A stretch of 62,202 bases of DNA, taken from assembly GCA_009726095.1 (NCBI GenBank), contig WLMZ01000006.1, positions 1 through 62,202 on the forward strand. Direction: 5' to 3'. Origin of the DNA: Actinomycetota bacterium (lineage in GTDB: Bacteria > Actinomycetota > Acidimicrobiia > Acidimicrobiales > Ilumatobacteraceae). The notes below the pieces were generated by a model, which had not been told where the DNA came from, did not search any database, and saw only the letters and a program-made list of their open reading frames with translations. The translations under genes were made by a program, and so were the position numbers. Shown here one piece after another: positions 58,892 to 62,202 of this stretch (positions are counted from its first letter, which is position 1; each line of letters begins with the position of its first letter).

Positions 58892-59709
58892 GGCAGCAGT
58901 CCCATCGTGCGTGCGGTGTCGATTGCCTGAACATAGCTGCCGTTGACCACCGCTGGGTCGTCGATGAGGTGTGCCACGGCGGCGCCGATGACCTCGGGCG
59001 ACACGCCGTGTCTGGCGACGAAATCCAGTTCGGCACCGGCGGCAAGGACGCGTTCGGTCGCCACGAAGCCCGGGTTCACGTTGAAGGCGCGGATGCCCTG
59101 CGCCCCGTACTCGACCACGAGCATGTCGGCAATGCGGTGGAAGCCGCCCTTGGTCACTGCGTACACCAGCGGCCAGCCACCCTGGCCCACCGGCGACCGC
59201 GGTGTGACCTGCCCGGCGCCGGAGGTGATGCCCACCACGGTGCCACCACCGTTGGGCAGCATGTGCTGTAGTGCCCGTCGGGTGATGAGCAACTGTGCGG
59301 TGATGTTTCCGGTCACCCGTTTGATGATGTTGGCCGGGTCGCACTCAGCGAACAACCGATCGTTGCCCGGCCCCACGTAGATGGCGTTGTTGACCAACAC
59401 GTCCAGCCGGCCGCCGAGTTGTTCGATGGCCCGGTCGACCGCGTCGTCGATGGTCTGCAGATCGAGCAGGTCCAGCCGGACCGAGACGGCGCGGACGCCC
59501 AGATCGGTGATGGCAGCAGCAGTGGTGGCCAGGCTGCCCGGCAGGATCACGCCGCTGTCGGGGGCGATGGCCTCGGCGTCGCCCTCGTTCACAGTGCGCG
59601 CAGTGATGGCCACGTCGTAGCCGGCCATGGCCAGTGCAATGGCAATGCCCTTACCGATGCCTCTGCTGGCCCCGGTGACCAGTGCCGTGGGGCGTGGTGG
59701 AGCTGTCAT
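58888..59709 (-). CDS. Short-chain dehydrogenase/reductase
   Basis: 273 residues. ALVTGASRGIGKGIAIALAMAGYDVAITART indicates NADP preference (Arg after beta2). DVLVNNAIYVGPGND replaces NNAG by NNAI; catalytic ITSGAGQVT and Y-x3-K in VYAVTKGGFH. It lies between the two amidohydrolases, suggesting that their substrate is reduced or oxidised between the two steps. A gap of 48 bases separates it from the first amidohydrolase. Confidence 0.9.
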   Translation of the reverse strand: MTAPPRPTALVTGASRGIGKGIAIALAMAGYDVAITARTVNEGDAEAIAPDSGVILPGSLATTAAAITDLGVRAVSVRLDLLDLQTIDDAVDRAIEQLGGRLDVLVNNAIYVGPGNDRLFAECDPANIIKRVTGNITAQLLITRRALQHMLPNGGGTVVGITSGAGQVTPRSPVGQGGWPLVYAVTKGGFHRIADMLVVEYGAQGIRAFNVNPGFVATERVLAAGAELDFVARHGVSPEVIGAAVAHLIDDPAVVNGSYVQAIDTARTMGLLP

Positions 59710-59757
59710 CGGGATGGAGCCGTCACAGTGGGGTCCAACGGTCTCGAGGCGGTCGCG

Positions 59758-60966
59758 TCAGCGCGGCAGGTCGAGGCGCAGCATGCGAATGGCGTTGCCG
59801 CGGGCCACCTTGTACATGATCTCGTCGTCGAGGTCGACGATCTGTTCGCTGAAGATCTTCTTCGAGTCGGGCCAGGTGGAGTCGGTGTGCGGGTAATCGG
59901 TCTCGAACGTGACGTTGTCGACACCGATGCGATGCAGGCTCTCGAGCCCATGACGGTCGCGGTAGAAGCAACCGAAGATCTGGCGGAACCAGTAGGTGCT
60001 CGGTGGCTCGGGGACCAGTTCGCGCACGCCGCCCCAGGCGCGGTGCTCCATCCAGACATCATCGGCACGTTCGAGGATGTAGGGGATCCAGCCGATCTGG
60101 CCCTCGCTGTAGGCCAGGCGCAGGCCTGGGTGACGCACCAGGATGCCGCTGAACAAGAAGTCGCTGAGCGAGCTCATCGCGTTGCCGAAGCTGAGCGTGG
60201 CGGCAACCGCCGGGGGGGCATCGCCCGAGGTGGCGGGCATCTGCGAGGACGATCCGATGTGCATGCAGATCACGGTGTCGGTGTCGGCGCAGGCCTGGAA
60301 GAAGGGCTCCCAGTACCCGCTGTGGATGCTGGGCAGACCCAGCTTGGCAGGGATCTCGCTGAAGGCAACGGCGGTGACGCCGCGCGCCGCGTTGCGGTGA
60401 ATCTCCCTGGCAGCGGCGTCCACGTCCCACAACGGAACGATGGGCAGCGGGATGAGCCGCCCGCCCGAATCACCGCACCACTCCTCGACCATCCAGTCGT
60501 TGTACGCCGTGACGCACGCAGCGGCGAGATCCTTGTCCTTGGCCTCGGAGAATGTCTGGCCACAGAAGCGGGGCATCGTGGGGAAGCACAGTGATGCCTC
60601 GACGCCATCGATGTCCATGTCGGCGAGGCGGGCCTTGGGGTCGTAGCAACCGGGGCGCATCTCGTCGTAGGTGATGGGCGACAACGTCATGTCGTCGCGG
60701 GCGAAGCCGACGGCGGCCACGTGGCGCTTGTGTGGGGCGACGAGGTCGCCGTAGAACCAGCAGTCGCTCTTGGGTGCGCTCTCGTCCCACTGGATGTCGT
60801 ACTTGGTGCCGCCCATATAGGTCATCGAGCCGATACCGCGCCGCTCGACGCGCGGGGCATCAGGGTGCTTGCGGAACTTCTCGGGAAGCCAGCGGTCGAA
60901 CAGGTGCGTCGGCTCGACGACATGGTCGTCGACACTGATGATTTTGGGGATCTCGCGCTCGCTCAT
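59758..60966 (-). CDS. Amidohydrolase-2 family protein, first gene of the operon
   Basis: 402 residues. ISVDDHVVEPTHLFDRWLPEKF (D-x-H), ICMHIGSSSQMP and FETDYPHTDSTWPDS follow the ACMSD-like pattern; the tail ARGNAIRMLRLDLPR is typical. The ATG at 60966 has AGGAA about 14 bases upstream, which is distant. It heads amidohydrolase-SDR-amidohydrolase-ligase-sulfatase and is preceded by operator site 8. ACMSD-like proteins also occur in actinobacterial steroid and terpenoid clusters. Confidence 0.88.
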   Translation of the reverse strand: MSEREIPKIISVDDHVVEPTHLFDRWLPEKFRKHPDAPRVERRGIGSMTYMGGTKYDIQWDESAPKSDCWFYGDLVAPHKRHVAAVGFARDDMTLSPITYDEMRPGCYDPKARLADMDIDGVEASLCFPTMPRFCGQTFSEAKDKDLAAACVTAYNDWMVEEWCGDSGGRLIPLPIVPLWDVDAAAREIHRNAARGVTAVAFSEIPAKLGLPSIHSGYWEPFFQACADTDTVICMHIGSSSQMPATSGDAPPAVAATLSFGNAMSSLSDFLFSGILVRHPGLRLAYSEGQIGWIPYILERADDVWMEHRAWGGVRELVPEPPSTYWFRQIFGCFYRDRHGLESLHRIGVDNVTFETDYPHTDSTWPDSKKIFSEQIVDLDDEIMYKVARGNAIRMLRLDLPR

Positions 60967-61014
60967 AGCGTTGGGTTTCCTGACTGAAAATCGTGCAGAC
61001 CGTTGCAGTTATTG

Positions 61015-61037
61015 GATTCTGACACCGTATCAGATTC
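61015..61037. promoter_or_regulatory. Candidate operator, site 8
   Basis: GATTCTGAC, spacer ACCGT, ATCAGATTC (7 of 9 pairs). It lies 48 bases upstream of the minus amidohydrolase start at 60966 and 50 bases beyond the end of the LLM gene, so it serves the five-gene minus operon only. Confidence 0.8.
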
Positions 61038-61087
61038 TCCGTTCGCCGTCCCCGTGGCCGGTCGAGGTGATCTCGGGTGTTGCCGGT

Positions 61088-62002
61088 TCAGGCGCCGACG
61101 ATGTGCTCGGCGAAGGTGTCGAGCGAGCGGTTGAATGTGTCGATCGTGGTGCCCGGCAGCGTGACGGTGATCCCGGCAACGCCCAATGCCGCCAACGCCG
61201 CCAGTTCGTCGCGCAGCTGTGCCGGGTCCCAGACGGTGAGGTCGAAACCCGACAACCCCCATGGCGTGAACCAGATCTGCATCGGGGCAGTACGGCCCGT
61301 CTCGGCGGCAATTCGCGATGCGATGGCGATGCGGCCGGCGAGATCGTCGAGCGTCTCGATACCCGGTGTGCTGAGCATGCGCGATGCGCTGGCCGGACTG
61401 GGCATGGGCACCCAGCCGTCGGCGAGGGTGACGGCGCGCCGGATGGCGGCGGTGGAGTTGCCGCCGATCAGCAGCGGTGGACGTGGGTGCTGTGCCGGTA
61501 CGGGGGCCAACACGTTGTCGGTTGCGGTGAAAGTGCTGCCCTCGAACGACATGGGCGTACCCCGCCATGCCGCCGTGATCGCAGTCAGCGCCTCGTCGGT
61601 ACGGGCGCCGCGCTGGTCGAACGCAACACCGAGCGCGGTGAACTCGGGCTCGAGGTACCCGGCACCCACACCCACGATGAGCCGACCTGCGCTGAGTGCA
61701 TCGAGCGTGGCCAGGCCGTGCGCGGCGATGAACGGATTGCGGTAGGCGAGGATCAACAGGTTGGTCTGCAGCCGGATGCGCGTGGTTGCCGCTGCGGCGA
61801 AGGACAGCGCCACGAACGGGTCGAGCGAATGATGACCACCGCGTCCGAGCCACTTGGCCGATGGGAACGGGTGATCGGTCACGAACACGGCGTCGTACCC
61901 GGCGGCCTCGGCGCGTTGGCTCACCTGCGTGATGGCGGCGGCCGTTGCCAGCTCGGGACATGCCGGGAGGCGATCGGTTGGCAGGCCAAGTGAGATGAGC
62001 AT
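61088..62002 (-). CDS. LLM-class F420-dependent oxidoreductase (TIGR03619-like)
   Basis: 304 residues from ATG 62002; an ATG at 62014 is in frame but would place the -10 inside the gene. AAGYDAVFVTDHPFPSAKWLGRGGHHSLDPFVALSF, LIVGVGAGYLEPEFTALGV and PPLLIGGNSTAAIRRAVTLADGW are family hallmarks. It oxidises or reduces an unknown substrate with a deazaflavin. It is divergent from the SDR at the right edge and shares operator site 9. Confidence 0.9.
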   Translation of the reverse strand: MLISLGLPTDRLPACPELATAAAITQVSQRAEAAGYDAVFVTDHPFPSAKWLGRGGHHSLDPFVALSFAAAATTRIRLQTNLLILAYRNPFIAAHGLATLDALSAGRLIVGVGAGYLEPEFTALGVAFDQRGARTDEALTAITAAWRGTPMSFEGSTFTATDNVLAPVPAQHPRPPLLIGGNSTAAIRRAVTLADGWVPMPSPASASRMLSTPGIETLDDLAGRIAIASRIAAETGRTAPMQIWFTPWGLSGFDLTVWDPAQLRDELAALAALGVAGITVTLPGTTIDTFNRSLDTFAEHIVGA

Positions 62003-62009
62003 CGTCGTG

Positions 62010-62015
62010 AGCATA
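62010..62015 (-). promoter_or_regulatory. Putative -10 box (TATGCT), minus strand, leaderless start at 62002
   Basis: TATGCT, 7 bases, ATG on the minus strand, directly abutting operator site 9 (62016). No Shine-Dalgarno. Confidence 0.55.
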
Positions 62016-62038
62016 GAATCTGACGGGTCATCAGAAAC
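62016..62038. promoter_or_regulatory. Candidate operator, site 9
   Basis: GAATCTGAC, spacer GGGTC, ATCAGAAAC. It lies between the divergent LLM (start 62002) and SDR (start 62087) genes. Confidence 0.85.
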
Positions 62039-62086
62039 GATCTGTCGGAAATGGTCCGCCAGAGCGCACTGACAAGGAGCATGGAC

Positions 62087-62202
62087 ATGGGCGTACTGGA
62101 CGGCAAGGTCGCGATCGTCACCGGAGCCGGGCAGGGCGTCGGCCGCTGCCACGCCGAACTCCTCGCCGCCCAGGGCGCGTCCGTCGTGGTCAACGACATC
62201 AG
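62087..62202 (+). CDS. Short-chain dehydrogenase/reductase, N-terminus only (runs off the right edge)
   Basis: MGVLDGKVAIVTGAGQGVGR, then CHAELLAAQGASVVVNDI: the complete NAD-binding TG-x3-G-x-G and the D ending beta2, typical of NAD-type hydroxyacyl/steroid SDRs. An AAGGAG at 62074-62079 gives a 7-base gap to ATG 62087, whereas the ATG at 62081 would be only one base away, so 62087 is chosen. Expression is probably under operator site 9. Confidence 0.9.
   Translation, partial: MGVLDGKVAIVTGAGQGVGRCHAELLAAQGASVVVNDI

Noticed and set aside
1-62202. Mobile elements, prophage, CRISPR arrays, toxin-antitoxin pairs, tRNA/rRNA genes
   Set aside because: I saw no transposase, integrase, cas gene, regularly spaced repeats, tRNA cloverleaf or rRNA sequence. 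The base composition looks even across the window.

Overview
This 62.2 kb window is GC-rich and tightly packed, with many 4-base ATGA/GTGA overlaps between genes. No gap without a gene exceeds about 250 bases. I see no tRNA, rRNA, CRISPR array, transposase or phage gene. The content points to an actinobacterium: many luciferase-like (F420/FMN) oxidoreductases, KstR-regulon-type beta-oxidation enzymes and a CYP125-like P450. An Acidimicrobiia-like lineage is my best guess, but this is inference. The overall theme is catabolism of sterol-like or branched polycyclic acyl-CoAs. There are ten acyl-CoA dehydrogenase (ACAD) chains, most in adjacent heteromeric pairs. Around them are two enoyl-CoA hydratases, a MaoC/DUF35 retro-aldol module, two family III CoA transferases/racemases, two FadD17-like ligases, two P450s and many SDRs.

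Layout. (A) 1-4.7 kb: a minus operon (SnoaL-like protein, 2OG-Fe(II) oxygenase, DUF35 protein, thiolase running off the edge) diverges from an ACAD pair. (B) 5-13.9 kb: a SNF2/HepA helicase with a small partner, an acyltransferase-3/SGNH membrane protein, and an EthD-like/epimerase/LLM operon. (C) 14-18.5 kb: an unusual locus holding three apparent pseudo-enzymes (isochorismatase fold, ThDP-enzyme fragment, SDR) with an EthD protein, an active SDR, a GNAT and a SnoaL-like protein. (D) 18.5-23.4 kb: AMACR-like racemase divergent from ACAD pair, DUF2889 and crotonase. (E) 23.5-30.6 kb: a PUA-like/zinc-ribbon protein, quinone oxidoreductase plus ACAD pair, a YihY membrane protein, and LLM plus CoA transferase. 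(F) 30.7-38.2 kb: an operon like the mycobacterial igr cluster (LLM, ACAD, ChsH2-like MaoC-DUF35, ACAD, ChsH1-like MaoC, Ltp2-like aldolase, then a CYP125/142-like P450). (G) 38.2-53.6 kb: second P450, SDRs, ACADs, LLM, serine hydrolase, aldehyde dehydrogenase, D-aminoacylase-like amidohydrolase, crotonase, molybdopterin oxidoreductase and acyl-CoA ligase. (H) 53.7-62.2 kb: a minus operon (amidohydrolase, SDR, amidohydrolase, ligase, sulfatase), then an LLM divergent from an SDR cut by the window edge.

The strongest new signal is regulatory. Nine copies of a 23-bp palindrome, consensus GNNTCTGAC-N5-RTCAGANNC, occur in the window. Eight lie in promoter regions of the catabolic operons, mostly between divergent genes. 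No regulator gene is present in the window, so the repressor (TetR-like by site architecture) must be encoded elsewhere. A second pattern is a TANNNT box 6-8 nt before the start codon of about ten genes, which suggests widespread leaderless transcription.
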